DNA from: Erysipelotrichaceae bacterium
GTDB taxonomy: Bacteria > Bacillota_I > Bacilli_A > Erysipelotrichales > Erysipelotrichaceae
Length of the DNA: 64,000 bases
Assembly (NCBI GenBank): GCA_017454765.1
Contig: JAFTCJ010000025.1
Location: 1 to 64,000, forward strand
Reading direction: 5' to 3'
Each line of letters opens with the position of its first letter. The stretch's first letter is position 1. Position numbers and translations under genes: made by a program. Under the pieces are notes generated by a model. It saw only the letters and a list, made by a program, of their open reading frames with translations. It did no database searches and was not told the origin of the DNA. Below, one piece after another: positions 15,846 to 24,317 of this stretch.

Positions 15846-16409
15846 ATGAAGTACAGCTGGGAATTCAAACTTGAATGTGTGGAAGAATATCTGAAAGGAA
15901 GATGGAAGGAAAAGCCTGAGTACGCAAAGTGCAGCGATCTGCGGTTTCATCACAGCATCAATGAATGGGTACGTACTTATAAGCTTCACGGAGTTGAGGG
16001 TTTGAAACATGTTCGGACGAGTAAAGACTGGACAACCGAAGAAAGATATGAACTTATCGTACGCGTTCTGGCAGGAGAAACCAGAACATCTGTGGCTTTC
16101 GATGCGGGAATAAATCCGGGTCTGCTTTACCAGTGGATAAGAAAATACAGGACAGAAGGCTATGACGGGTTAAAATTAAGAAAAGGAAGAAAACCCAAAG
16201 GACCCGTTATGAGTATAGAAGACAGGAAACTCACAGGAAGCGAAAAAGAGGAGCTGATCCTGCTTAGAAAACAGAACGAATATCTGAAAGCAGAGAACGC
16301 CTACCTAAAAAAATTGAGAGCCTTGATTGTAAGGAAAAAGGCGGAGTCGTCAGTCAAGGCGAAAAAGCAGCCATCGTCAAAGGGCTCCGAACAGAAGGAT
16401 ACAGACTGA
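15846..16409 (+). CDS. IS3 transposase OrfA (helix-turn-helix subunit)
   Basis: 187 residues. Two helix-turn-helix stretches (KLECVEEYLKGRWKEKP and RTSVAFDAGINPGLLYQWI) recognise the inverted repeats, and a C-terminal leucine-zipper-like helix (LILLRKQNEYLKAENAYLKK) is typical for OrfA dimerisation. At 16307-16313 the heptamer A AAA AAA lies in the correct phase for -1 slippage into the OrfB frame, which has no stop from 16268 onward. OrfA alone ends at 16409. Confidence 0.92.
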   Translation: MKYSWEFKLECVEEYLKGRWKEKPEYAKCSDLRFHHSINEWVRTYKLHGVEGLKHVRTSKDWTTEERYELIVRVLAGETRTSVAFDAGINPGLLYQWIRKYRTEGYDGLKLRKGRKPKGPVMSIEDRKLTGSEKEELILLRKQNEYLKAENAYLKKLRALIVRKKAESSVKAKKQPSSKGSEQKDTD

Positions 16410-16501
16410 GTGATCTTCTGAAGATCTCGAAACTTCCAAGATCTACTTATTATTTCGAAGAAGCCAGGCTAGACATCGACGGACTGAAGAATAAGTCTCT
16501 T

Positions 16502-17245
16502 ATGATTGAAATCAGAGCCGTTTATGAGGAAAACAAAGGAAGATACGGCGTAAGGAGAGTTCATCAGGAGCTGCTCAGCAGAGGACACAGGATCAACCAC
16601 AAGAAAGTCCAGAGACTGATGAAAAAGATGGATCTGAAGGGAAAGCGTCCGAAGCAGAAATATCATTCCTACAGGGGAGAGGTCGGAAAGATCGCGGATA
16701 ACGTCATAGACAGGAACTTTGAAGCTTCAAAGCCCGACGAGAAATGGACCACCGACGTATCACAATTCTCTCTGTCCTTCGGGAAGTGCTACCTCTCTCC
16801 CATTCTGGACATGTATACCAACGAGATCATCTCCTACGACCTTTCTCTGAGTCCCAACTATGAACAGATCACCAGGATGGTCAGCAGAGCATTTGAATCG
16901 CATCCGGATCTTGAAGGTCTGATCTTCCACTCCGATCAGGGCTGGCAGTACCAGATGAAACAGTACAGCGAAACCCTGAAGGACAAAGGCATCATCCAGT
17001 CCATGTCCAGGAAAGGAAACTGCATCGACAACTGCATCATGGAGACTTTCTTTGGCAGGATGAAGAACGAGATGTATTATGGGCACGAACAGGAATTCGA
17101 TACCTTCGAACAGTTCTCTCTGGCAGTAGACGAATACATCGATTACTACAACAACAGGCGTATCCATAAGAAAACAAAATGGATGCCTCCCTCTGTGTTC
17201 AGGGAGACATCCATCTGTGCCAATTCTGTGATACAGTCTGATTAA
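16502..17245 (+). CDS. IS3 transposase OrfB (DDE integrase), reached by -1 frameshift
   Basis: The frame is open from 16268; the first ATG is at 16502, but the conserved OrfB N terminus (EKAAIVKGLRTEGYRLSDLL) lies upstream of it, so the active product is probably the OrfAB fusion made by slippage at 16307-16313. DDE residues are visible: Asp in KWTTDVSQF, Asp in FHSDQGWQYQ, and Glu in NCIMETFFGRMK. The end YYNNRRIHKKTKWMPP is the usual rve core end. No truncation. Confidence 0.92.
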   Translation: MIEIRAVYEENKGRYGVRRVHQELLSRGHRINHKKVQRLMKKMDLKGKRPKQKYHSYRGEVGKIADNVIDRNFEASKPDEKWTTDVSQFSLSFGKCYLSPILDMYTNEIISYDLSLSPNYEQITRMVSRAFESHPDLEGLIFHSDQGWQYQMKQYSETLKDKGIIQSMSRKGNCIDNCIMETFFGRMKNEMYYGHEQEFDTFEQFSLAVDEYIDYYNNRRIHKKTKWMPPSVFRETSICANSVIQSD

Positions 17246-17301
17246 TTAATATGTCCAGGATAATGGGTACATATCAGATTCATCTGATCGTTTTTTATTT
17301 C

Positions 17302-18426
17302 TTATTCTTCCGCGAAATCCGTATCCATCGTGATCTGGAAACTGTGATCCGGGAAAGCCTGTTTCACTGCCTGCAGCACCTGATCATATACCTTCTTCCT
17401 GTCCGGTGCATCAAAGCTGACGACGATATCAAAACGAATCGTTTTACTTTCCTTCACCAGATAGAATCCGTGCATCTGCAATACATGATCGATCGACAGT
17501 ACGATATCCTCGATCTTTTTCTTGGCATCAATGATCTGCTTATCCTTCGTATTGACCGAGTAGACACCGATTGCCGTCAGAAAGACATTGTGTTTCTGAT
17601 AGACCTTCATTGTGATCTCACGGATCAGCTGATCCAGAGAGTCGGCCGAATAAGTGTCCGGTACTTCGATATGGATGGAACCGTTCCAGGTATCGGGTCC
17701 GTAATTGTTCAGCACCAGATCATAAGCACCTTCCACATCTTTGAAGGAAGTGACTGTCTCTTTGATCTGTCTGACCAGTTCGCTGTCATTTCTTTCTCCG
17801 AGTATCTGGGAGATCGTCGATCCTAACATTTCGATCCCCGATCTGATGATGACAGCTGAGATGGCCAGGCCTAGCCAGGCTTCCAGGGACACATGAAATT
17901 TCAGGAATATTGCAGCAGCCAGCAGCGTGGACGCCGAAATGACCGCGTCCAGTCTGGCATCTTCACCGGAATTGATCAGGGATTCGGAATTAATCCTGAC
18001 ACCCGTGTTTTTCACATAAGTTCCCAGCAGGATCTTGACCGCCACCGCAACAGCCACGATGATCAGAGATATTGTGCTGTATTCCGGTGTATTGGGATGG
18101 ATGATCTGTTTTGCGGACTCAATGAAAGAAGTGATGCCTGCATACAGGATCAGTATAGCGATGATCATCGCGCTCAGATACTCGATACGCCGATAGCCGA
18201 AGGGATGTTTTTTGTCAGGCTCCCTTGAAGCCAGTCTGACGCCGAGTATCGTGATCAGGGAACTTCCGGCGTCGGAGATGTTGTTGACCGCATCCAGCAC
18301 AATGGCGATGGAATTGCTTAAAAGGCCGATCGCCGCTTTGAATGCCGCAAGAAAAACATTGGCAATGATGCCGATGATACTGGTCCTGATGATCATTTTT
18401 TCACGGGAAATATCTTTCATATTCAT
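17302..18426 (-). CDS. Cation diffusion facilitator (CDF) transporter
   Basis: 374 residues with six membrane helices in the first 210 residues and a cytoplasmic metal-sensing C domain. Helix 2 carries IVLDAVNNISDAGSS and helix 5 NSGEDARLDAVIS, the two metal-site motifs; these Asp/Asn-rich forms are closer to manganese or iron exporters than to the His-Asp zinc type, but this is only a hint. HPFGYRRIEYLSA is the conserved loop. The upstream small membrane protein overlaps its start by 4 bp (ATGA). Confidence 0.9.
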   Translation of the reverse strand: MNMKDISREKMIIRTSIIGIIANVFLAAFKAAIGLLSNSIAIVLDAVNNISDAGSSLITILGVRLASREPDKKHPFGYRRIEYLSAMIIAILILYAGITSFIESAKQIIHPNTPEYSTISLIIVAVAVAVKILLGTYVKNTGVRINSESLINSGEDARLDAVISASTLLAAAIFLKFHVSLEAWLGLAISAVIIRSGIEMLGSTISQILGERNDSELVRQIKETVTSFKDVEGAYDLVLNNYGPDTWNGSIHIEVPDTYSADSLDQLIREITMKVYQKHNVFLTAIGVYSVNTKDKQIIDAKKKIEDIVLSIDHVLQMHGFYLVKESKTIRFDIVVSFDAPDRKKVYDQVLQAVKQAFPDHSFQITMDTDFAEE

Positions 18427-18812
18427 ACCTTCTTGTAGAGAATCATAATCTCAAAGATGACAGCGATAAGCGCCCCCAGCATCAGATACCAGGCGGGCAT
18501 GAACCGTTTGAACAGAAACATCCAGACGAACATCCCGGGACTGAGCATCAGTATCAGCATGACGCTCGGCCAATAGGCCCCGTTTCCCAGCTGTATGTTG
18601 ATAAAAGCGATGCCGATCGCCAGGATAAAATCGATGATGAGCCAGATCGAAGTCCTTCTGTCCGACTTGTCTTCGATCTGTTTCTCATAATCATCCTGAT
18701 CAAAAGCCCAGGGTGTCAGTTTCTTCTCTCTGCCCAGCTCCTTCGACATCCAGTCATCCTGTCTGCCAGATTGTGCAACTTCATTGTTGATCACATCATC
18801 TTTTCTCTTCAT
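18423..18812 (-). CDS. Small membrane protein of unknown function
   Basis: 129 residues: a charged N-terminal 55-residue part, then three hydrophobic helices (about 57-75, 80-100, 108-127). I do not recognise a family. The last four bases overlap the CDF start, so it is co-translated with the metal transporter and may modulate it; this is inference from position only. Confidence 0.65.
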   Translation of the reverse strand: MKRKDDVINNEVAQSGRQDDWMSKELGREKKLTPWAFDQDDYEKQIEDKSDRRTSIWLIIDFILAIGIAFINIQLGNGAYWPSVMLILMLSPGMFVWMFLFKRFMPAWYLMLGALIAVIFEIMILYKKV

Positions 18813-18837
18813 CCTCTACATTATTCTACCAACAATT

Positions 18838-19374
18838 TTAAAGCAGTGACCTGATAAAAGCCTCCACATCCGCCATATCGGCAGTCGGTTCAAATCTTTT
18901 CACGACATTTCCTTCCCTGTCGATGACAAACTTGGTGAAGTTCCAGTGGATGTCGTCTTTCTTCAGATTCTTGGTAAATGGTTTCAGGGCTTTTTCCAGA
19001 GCCTTAGCCTTCAGACCTTTTCCGAAACCTTTAAAACCTTTTTCCGATTTCAGATAAGTATACAGAGGCAGCTCATTCTCACCATTGACATCGGCCTTCT
19101 TCATCTGCGGGAAAGTCGTATTGTAGTGAAGCGTGCAGAACTCGTGGATCTCATCGTCAGTACCGGGCGCCTGATTGCCGAACTGGTTGCAGGGGATATC
19201 CAGGATCTCCAGTCCCTGCTCATGATAATCTCTGTACATCTGTTCGATGGGTTCGTACTGCGGTGTGAAGCCGCAGCCTGTGGCGGTATTCACCACCATG
19301 ATGACCTTACCCTTATAATCCGCAAGATCAACTGTTTCGCCGTTTCCGGCTGCTATCTTGTAGTCATAAATCAT
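18838..19374 (-). CDS. Glutathione peroxidase family thiol peroxidase
   Basis: 178 residues from the ATG at 19374, which follows GAAGGAGAAACAA. The longer frame has no ribosome site. VVNTATGCGFTPQYEP holds the catalytic Cys (not selenocysteine), DIPCNQFGNQAPG the Gln, and IHWNFTKF the Trp-Asn pair of the catalytic tetrad. Bacterial members mostly use thioredoxin to reduce peroxides in the cytoplasm. Single gene with a terminator on its upstream side. Confidence 0.93.
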   Translation of the reverse strand: MIYDYKIAAGNGETVDLADYKGKVIMVVNTATGCGFTPQYEPIEQMYRDYHEQGLEILDIPCNQFGNQAPGTDDEIHEFCTLHYNTTFPQMKKADVNGENELPLYTYLKSEKGFKGFGKGLKAKALEKALKPFTKNLKKDDIHWNFTKFVIDREGNVVKRFEPTADMADVEAFIRSLL

Positions 19375-19440
19375 ATTTTGTTTCTCCTTCGGTTTTATTC
19401 TATATGAGGCGGCAGGCAGAAACAATTGAGATGCTCATAC

Positions 19441-19473
19441 AAAAACGCCATCCGTTTTCGGGATGACGTTTTT
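19441..19473 (-). terminator. Terminator downstream of the 19491 membrane gene
   Basis: AAAAACG-CATCC and GGGATG-CGTTTTT arms form a strong stem with T-runs on both strands; placed 18 bp past the minus-strand stop at 19491. Confidence 0.75.
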
Positions 19474-19490
19474 CTATATTTCAGATCTTC

Positions 19491-20108
19491 TTAATTGTCT
19501 TTGATCATCTCCAGGATGATATCCTCATCATCCCTGATCTGCAGATAAGTTCCGCCGATATTGTCTCCCAGCTGCTTTTTCGTTGTCAGATCATACTTGA
19601 CGACATCCTTCAGACAGAGCTCTTTCCTGCCTGTCAGCGATGCCGAATACCTCTCGACATATCCGTCATAATAGACCCCCTGATCCTTCAGGATGACCCT
19701 CACATGACCGTCATATCCGTCCTCTTCATCGAAAAGATCGTCCCATACCGACATGCGTACTTTTTTGTTTCTTTCATTTCTCTTCCTGTTGAGCTTCATC
19801 GTCTCTCTGACGGACTGTGCCTCAAGGAATCCGAGAACGACCGATATCAGACTGGCAGTCATGATCTCGGTCACGCTGATCTTCACACCGGAATCCAGCA
19901 GCGCATCAAGAAAGGAAGTTCCTCCTCCCAGCAGCTTGAAGATCACATAGGTGATGGAATACGATATAAAAGCGCTTAAAACGACATTGATGACAAAGTC
20001 TCTGTTGTTCATGTCGTTTCTGTTCTGACAGATCTCATAGATAAATGTGGCGATGATGCCCGGTATGAACAGAATGATCAGTCTTACAGTCAGTTCGGTA
20101 GATTCCAT
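19491..20108 (-). CDS. Membrane protein of unknown function (possibly DUF6338-like)
   Basis: 205 residues from the ATG at 20108, placed after GGGGGATCG; the longer frame starts at 20153. Three hydrophobic helices lie in the first 100 residues (LIILFIPGIIATFIYEI, VVLSAFISYSITYVIF, EIMTASLISVVLGFL), followed by a basic linker and a cytoplasmic beta-rich part with SVWDDLF, HVRVILKDQGVYYDGYVE and TYLQIRDDEDIILEM. The last part resembles the small beta domain of DUF6338-type proteins, but this match is tentative. No partner genes nearby. Confidence 0.6.
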   Translation of the reverse strand: MESTELTVRLIILFIPGIIATFIYEICQNRNDMNNRDFVINVVLSAFISYSITYVIFKLLGGGTSFLDALLDSGVKISVTEIMTASLISVVLGFLEAQSVRETMKLNRKRNERNKKVRMSVWDDLFDEEDGYDGHVRVILKDQGVYYDGYVERYSASLTGRKELCLKDVVKYDLTTKKQLGDNIGGTYLQIRDDEDIILEMIKDN

Positions 20109-20216
20109 TTTCGATCCCCCCGTTTGATTCATTTCTGAATCATCAGTACGCATTAATCATAACACATCTTCAGATCAGGGAATGAAGCGGAAAGTCCGAG
20201 GTCTCTTCCCCGAATC

Positions 20217-20236
20217 AAAAGAGGCCTTCAGGCCTC
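20217..20236 (-). terminator. Terminator after the ABM monooxygenase gene
   Basis: GAGGCC-TTCA-GGCCTC hairpin followed on the minus strand by TTTTGATT, 14 bp past the stop at 20250. Confidence 0.75.
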
Positions 20237-20249
20237 TGATATACAATGC

Positions 20250-20582
20250 TTATTTTCTGATGAACTTCTCATCTGTTTCGGGAACACCGCCCTCATCGGA
20301 AACATATCTTTCGATCGTCATGTGAAGATCGTATTTCTCTCTCAGCTGAGCGATCGTTTTCATCATGTCCGACGCATGGTGGGCATCGATGGCTTCCTGA
20401 TCGCTCCAGCTGTCGATCAGCAGGATCGTTTCCGGATCATCCAACGGAATGTAGTACTCATAGCGCAGATTTCCTTTTTCCGCCCGTATCGCGGCAACCG
20501 TTCCGCTTTCCGTCATCTCTTTCGCAAACTTCCGTGCATTCCCGTTGATACCGGTATATCTCAGATTGACTGTAATACTCAT
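20250..20582 (-). CDS. ABM/YgiN-like monooxygenase
   Basis: 110 residues with the ferredoxin-like alpha-beta fold of antibiotic biosynthesis monooxygenases: TVNLRYTGINGNARKF at the start, GNLRYEYYIPLDDPETILLI and SWSDQEAIDAHHASDMM in the middle. YgiN-like members act on quinols or protect against reactive intermediates. It begins 20 bp after the CotH-like gene and may be co-transcribed with it. The substrate is unknown. Confidence 0.85.
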   Translation of the reverse strand: MSITVNLRYTGINGNARKFAKEMTESGTVAAIRAEKGNLRYEYYIPLDDPETILLIDSWSDQEAIDAHHASDMMKTIAQLREKYDLHMTIERYVSDEGGVPETDEKFIRK

Positions 20583-20601
20583 GATTATTCTTTCCTTTTT
20601 C

Positions 20602-22893
20602 TTATTCGATCCCTGTCATCGGCAGTCTGTAGGCGCTGTTTTTTTCTTCCGGTCCTGGAGCCGGTGATGGTGCCGGTGCCGGTTCAGGTTCTTCTCCTTT
20701 TACAATGACTGTCGTATAGGTCTCCAGCCAGAATTCATTTTCGTGTTCATCCCGGGCCTTGATCCTGACGCGGACTTTGGTCCTGCCCGGTCCGACAGCT
20801 GTCAGGACGCCGCAATCTCCGACTGTCACGACACTTGGATCTTCCGATTCATATTCGTATGTCTGGATCTTGGTGTTGGGCGGATCGGTATCGATGATGA
20901 AGGGACTCTGTTCTCCTTCGTCCAGTGTGATCTCTTCTTTTTCCGGGAACACCGATGTCGGGAAAGGATAAGGATCATCGTTCATCTCCACGATCGTCAG
21001 CGTGAAGCTCCTGTCGGTTCCGTGCTTCAGCTGCGCCGTAAAGGTGACCTGACCCGTACCGTTATATTTCACGTAACCGTAATCATCGACACTGGCGAGA
21101 TCGCTGTCGGAAGAGATCCAGTGGATCCTCTGGTCTTCCGCATCTTCCGGGATCAGAACGTAGGGGATCTGATAAGACTTCATGAAAAAAGAATTGCGGA
21201 TGACATCGGATGCCTTATTGAAGGCGATATCGGTGACATGGGTCATGGAGTCATCACTCACATATTTCGCCGTAATGGTCATGTCTTTTGTGATGTTGAT
21301 CTGTGAATCGATGATATTGCCCTCTTCATCCATCCAGCCCAGGAATGTCTGTCCTTCGATCTCGGGATAAGGCTCCTTCCCGTCGATGTAATCCGAGGCC
21401 TCCATGAAGTCATAGGCATAGACCTTCCCGTCTGCCATGAATGTGACCCTGTGCACCAGATCGTCCAGGGAAGAGATATTCGCATCGACCCAGTCGATCC
21501 TGTTTCTGATCCATTGTTTCAGTTCTGCGACCGATGCATCAAACGTGAAGTCTTCCTTCCTGTGGTTCTGATCATGATCCGCTTTTGCGGATACTCTTGT
21601 TTCAGCGGCATACTGATCGATCAGACCGTCCTGCGCGATCATATATTCCAGCTTTTCCTTCATGATCGGCCACTGCTGGTAGACTTCCTGCAGGAATCCG
21701 CCGTCCTCTTTGTCATAAAGCATCGGCTTCATCCACTTGTGACCGGCATTGATGCCTGTCACGGTCTTGTTTCTGGTCCAGGCAAAATCAAAATCCCAGA
21801 GCGGGCCCCAGTAAAGTGTGTCTGATCCTCTGTCTTTATAAATATAGGTACTTCCGGTCGCGAAGGCATCATTGTTCATGGAGACTTCGTTGACCAGCCA
21901 GTACTTGGCGGCATTTTCTACATCGAAGAGATCGCGATAGCCCGTCGTACCGTCAAACAATACATCCTCGGCATGCCGCATGAAATCCTGGATATATTCC
22001 TGCTGGACATGGTTCTCATATCCGTCATTCAGTTCACGTCCGAAGAAAGTATCTTCTCTCTCTTCCGGTGCATCGGACAAAGCATCCGCTTCCGTATCAA
22101 AAGATGGCGTATGGGTCGCCCAGTCGACACCGCGGTCGGTATAGAATCTGTCGGGTGAACCGTCACGTACCTGCATGGCATTCTGTAAGAGATAGCCGCC
22201 GGTGATCTTGTCGGGATCGGTATCATCCTCTTTCAGTTTCTCGATGCTGACGCGGTTCTTGTCGACCCTGACGTTTTCGCTCAGATAATAACTTCCCAGA
22301 TAATGGGTCCCGTAGAATTCACCGGACATGATCACATCCACAGGTACGCCGCGGGGCGTAAAGTCAAAACCCATCTCATCTCCCAGCCAGGCCGTGATCC
22401 GGTCTTTCATCAGAGTGGCATCAAAGTCGTTGGCGACCAGGACCCAGTGCTTGTTTTCACCCAGGCCCAGAACATCCGCCGCAGCATCTTCCAGCTTGAT
22501 CTTGTAAGGCTTCTTGTTGGTCATCCTCCAGGTGGAGTTGCCCCGGCCGCGGATTGAGATCGTGAGATCAGTCAGATCCTGAAGATCAAGATCGGGAAAA
22601 TCCGCATAATGAAAATTCTCGGGAACGGAGATACTCATGGTCCCGTGGCAATAATCGCTGTGATCGGTGCTATCATGCATCTTCTTGATCGTTCCCTGTG
22701 ATTCATCGATATTCAGATAAAGGATGGGTATTCCGTAGCCGACCTCAGTCGGATCGATAGCATCAGATTCCTCTTCTTCAGCCTGCGTATACGCAGACAG
22801 CGAAAACATCGATAGCACAACAAACAATATCAGAAACAATGCAGATATCCTGTATCTTTTCCTATGAGCGATCATTGATTTTGATTTTTCCAT
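20602..22893 (-). CDS. CotH-kinase domain surface protein with C-terminal LPMTGIE
   Basis: 763 residues from the ATG at 22893 (GATGAGGAAAACC upstream; the longer frame would cover the neighbouring gene's -35 box). A signal peptide (SALFLILFVVLSMFSLSAY) is followed by the CotH domain: SIRGRGNSTW, KPYKIKLED, HWVLVANDFDATLMKDRI, and WGPLWDFDFAWTR, the D-x-D catalytic region. CotH proteins are secreted protein kinases. Then come an InlB-like repeat (about 490-540), Ig-like Big2 repeats and a Pro-rich linker. The very end SAYRLPMTGIE has an LPxTG-like box but no hydrophobic anchor or basic tail after it, so classical sortase anchoring is not expected. Confidence 0.88.
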   Translation of the reverse strand: MEKSKSMIAHRKRYRISALFLILFVVLSMFSLSAYTQAEEEESDAIDPTEVGYGIPILYLNIDESQGTIKKMHDSTDHSDYCHGTMSISVPENFHYADFPDLDLQDLTDLTISIRGRGNSTWRMTNKKPYKIKLEDAAADVLGLGENKHWVLVANDFDATLMKDRITAWLGDEMGFDFTPRGVPVDVIMSGEFYGTHYLGSYYLSENVRVDKNRVSIEKLKEDDTDPDKITGGYLLQNAMQVRDGSPDRFYTDRGVDWATHTPSFDTEADALSDAPEEREDTFFGRELNDGYENHVQQEYIQDFMRHAEDVLFDGTTGYRDLFDVENAAKYWLVNEVSMNNDAFATGSTYIYKDRGSDTLYWGPLWDFDFAWTRNKTVTGINAGHKWMKPMLYDKEDGGFLQEVYQQWPIMKEKLEYMIAQDGLIDQYAAETRVSAKADHDQNHRKEDFTFDASVAELKQWIRNRIDWVDANISSLDDLVHRVTFMADGKVYAYDFMEASDYIDGKEPYPEIEGQTFLGWMDEEGNIIDSQINITKDMTITAKYVSDDSMTHVTDIAFNKASDVIRNSFFMKSYQIPYVLIPEDAEDQRIHWISSDSDLASVDDYGYVKYNGTGQVTFTAQLKHGTDRSFTLTIVEMNDDPYPFPTSVFPEKEEITLDEGEQSPFIIDTDPPNTKIQTYEYESEDPSVVTVGDCGVLTAVGPGRTKVRVRIKARDEHENEFWLETYTTVIVKGEEPEPAPAPSPAPGPEEKNSAYRLPMTGIE

Positions 22894-22946
22894 AACGGTT
22901 TTCCTCATCTCACATTTTAACTTATTTGCATGTAAAACGTCACTTT

Positions 22947-22976
22947 TTGACAAGCCTGTTTTCCAACCGTTACAAT
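22947..22976 (+). promoter_or_regulatory. Sigma-A promoter of the MFS gene
   Basis: TTGACA (22947-22952) and TACAAT (22971-22976) with an 18-bp spacer, 24 bp before the MFS start. It overlaps the unused N-terminal extension of the CotH frame. Confidence 0.75.
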
Positions 22977-22999
22977 GAAAAACGAAGGGGTTTTAACTT

Positions 23000-24316
23000 A
23001 TGAAAAACAATTCATCAAAACTGCGTTTCTGGATACTGGTATGGGGCTTAGGCATCATCGGCCAGTTATGCTGGAACATTGAAAACCAGTGGTTCAATAC
23101 CTTTGTATACGCCAAGATCGCCAAAGATCCGACAATCATCTCCTGGATGGTGGCAGTCTCCGCCATCGCCACGACGATCTCGACCTTCCTGTTCGGCACG
23201 ATGTCCGACCGCAAAGGCAGGCGCAAACCGTTCCTGGCCTACGGCTACATCCTCTGGGGCATCTTCACGATCCTGTTCGGAACGACGGAATTCATCGCCA
23301 AAGGAAAAAGCGGCATGCTCTTGTTTGCAGCGACAGCCGTCGTCCTGGCAGATGCCCTGATGTCTTTCTTCGGTTCCATGGGCAACGACGCCAGCTTCAA
23401 CGCCTGGCTCAATGACATGATGAACGACGAAAACAGGGGCAGTATCGGTGCCGCCCTGGCGACACAGCCCATCATCGGCACGATCATCGGCACGATATTA
23501 GGCGGCCTGCTGATCGGATCCGATGACAACTACATGCGCCTGTTCATTGCCTTCGGCGGACTGGCGATCGTCTTCGGTGTGCTTTCCCTGATCTTCGTGA
23601 AAGACGCCGATGATCTCAAGGTCAACAAGCAGGGATCCTTCTTCTCCCAGCTGTTCAGCGCCTTTGATTTCAGGGAACTGCTGAAACACAGGGAACTGGT
23701 ATGGGTCTTCCTGACACTGACGGTCTACTTTGTTACCTTCAACGTCTACTATCCCCATGTCGGCAACTACATGATCTACTACCTGGGCTTCACTGCCGAT
23801 GACATCGGCATCATCCAGGGTATTGCTCTAATATTAGGCATGCTGTCGGTCATCCCGGCGACAAAGCTTCTGAACAAGAACAAGTTCGTCACGGCCGCTT
23901 CCGTATCGGTCATCCTTTCCATGATCGGCGTCGGGATGCTGGGTATCTTCGGCCGTCCGCAGTACATCGATCCTTCGACGATCTTCAACTGGCCTTTGCT
24001 GATCGGCCTGTTCTTCTTCGGCTGCGGCTACATCATGTTCATGCAGGTCACATCGGTCTGGATGAAGCAGCTCTTCCCGGAAGAAGCCAAGGGACAGTTT
24101 GAAGGATTCCGTATCATCTTCTTCGTATTGATCCCCTGGATCGTTTCTCCGTTCATCGCCAATCCGATCATCAAGAACAACGGCGAGATCCTCGACAGTA
24201 ACGGTCTGACGGCCTATCTGCCGACCCACGTCCTGTTCTTAGTCTCTACACTGCTGATCCTGGCGACCTTTGTTCCGTTATTCTTTGCCGCGAAGCAGAG
24301 AAAGACAAGGAGCTGA
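23000..24316 (+). CDS. MFS transporter (sugar/glycoside-type)
   Basis: 438 residues with twelve predicted helices. FGTMSDRKGRRKPFLAYGYI is the loop 2-3 motif of the major facilitator superfamily, and the spread WNIENQWFNTF in helix 1 and NDASFNAWLNDM resemble SLC45/GPH-like sugar carriers. Preceded by a strong promoter and GAAGGGG. Its stop overlaps closely with the hydrolase start 1 bp later, and a ROK sugar kinase follows, so the operon likely imports and phosphorylates a sugar; which sugar is unknown. Confidence 0.88.
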   Translation: MKNNSSKLRFWILVWGLGIIGQLCWNIENQWFNTFVYAKIAKDPTIISWMVAVSAIATTISTFLFGTMSDRKGRRKPFLAYGYILWGIFTILFGTTEFIAKGKSGMLLFAATAVVLADALMSFFGSMGNDASFNAWLNDMMNDENRGSIGAALATQPIIGTIIGTILGGLLIGSDDNYMRLFIAFGGLAIVFGVLSLIFVKDADDLKVNKQGSFFSQLFSAFDFRELLKHRELVWVFLTLTVYFVTFNVYYPHVGNYMIYYLGFTADDIGIIQGIALILGMLSVIPATKLLNKNKFVTAASVSVILSMIGVGMLGIFGRPQYIDPSTIFNWPLLIGLFFFGCGYIMFMQVTSVWMKQLFPEEAKGQFEGFRIIFFVLIPWIVSPFIANPIIKNNGEILDSNGLTAYLPTHVLFLVSTLLILATFVPLFFAAKQRKTRS

Positions 24317-24317
24317 A

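Larger units (their letters stand above)
15804..17271 (+). mobile_element. IS3-family insertion sequence, 1468 bp
   Basis: The ends TGTACCCCCTAAACTGGACA and (reverse complement of the right end) TGTACCCATTATCCTGGACA match at 16 of 20 positions and delimit two transposase frames. The flanking dinucleotide TA on each side is a possible target duplication, although IS3 elements usually make 3-5 bp. Both frames and both ends are intact, so the copy may still be active. Confidence 0.88.
15780..17296. terminator. Long terminator hairpin split at its apex by the IS
   Basis: The flank left of the IS (15780-15803) and the flank right of it (17272-17296) are near-perfect inverted repeats: AAAAACGGTCAGATG-ATTCTGATA and TATCAGATTC-ATCTGATCGTTTTTT. 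Rejoined with one copy of the duplicated TA they make a 23-24 bp stem with a T-run at each end, i.e. a two-way terminator for the convergent hydrolase and CDF genes. Confidence 0.8.
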
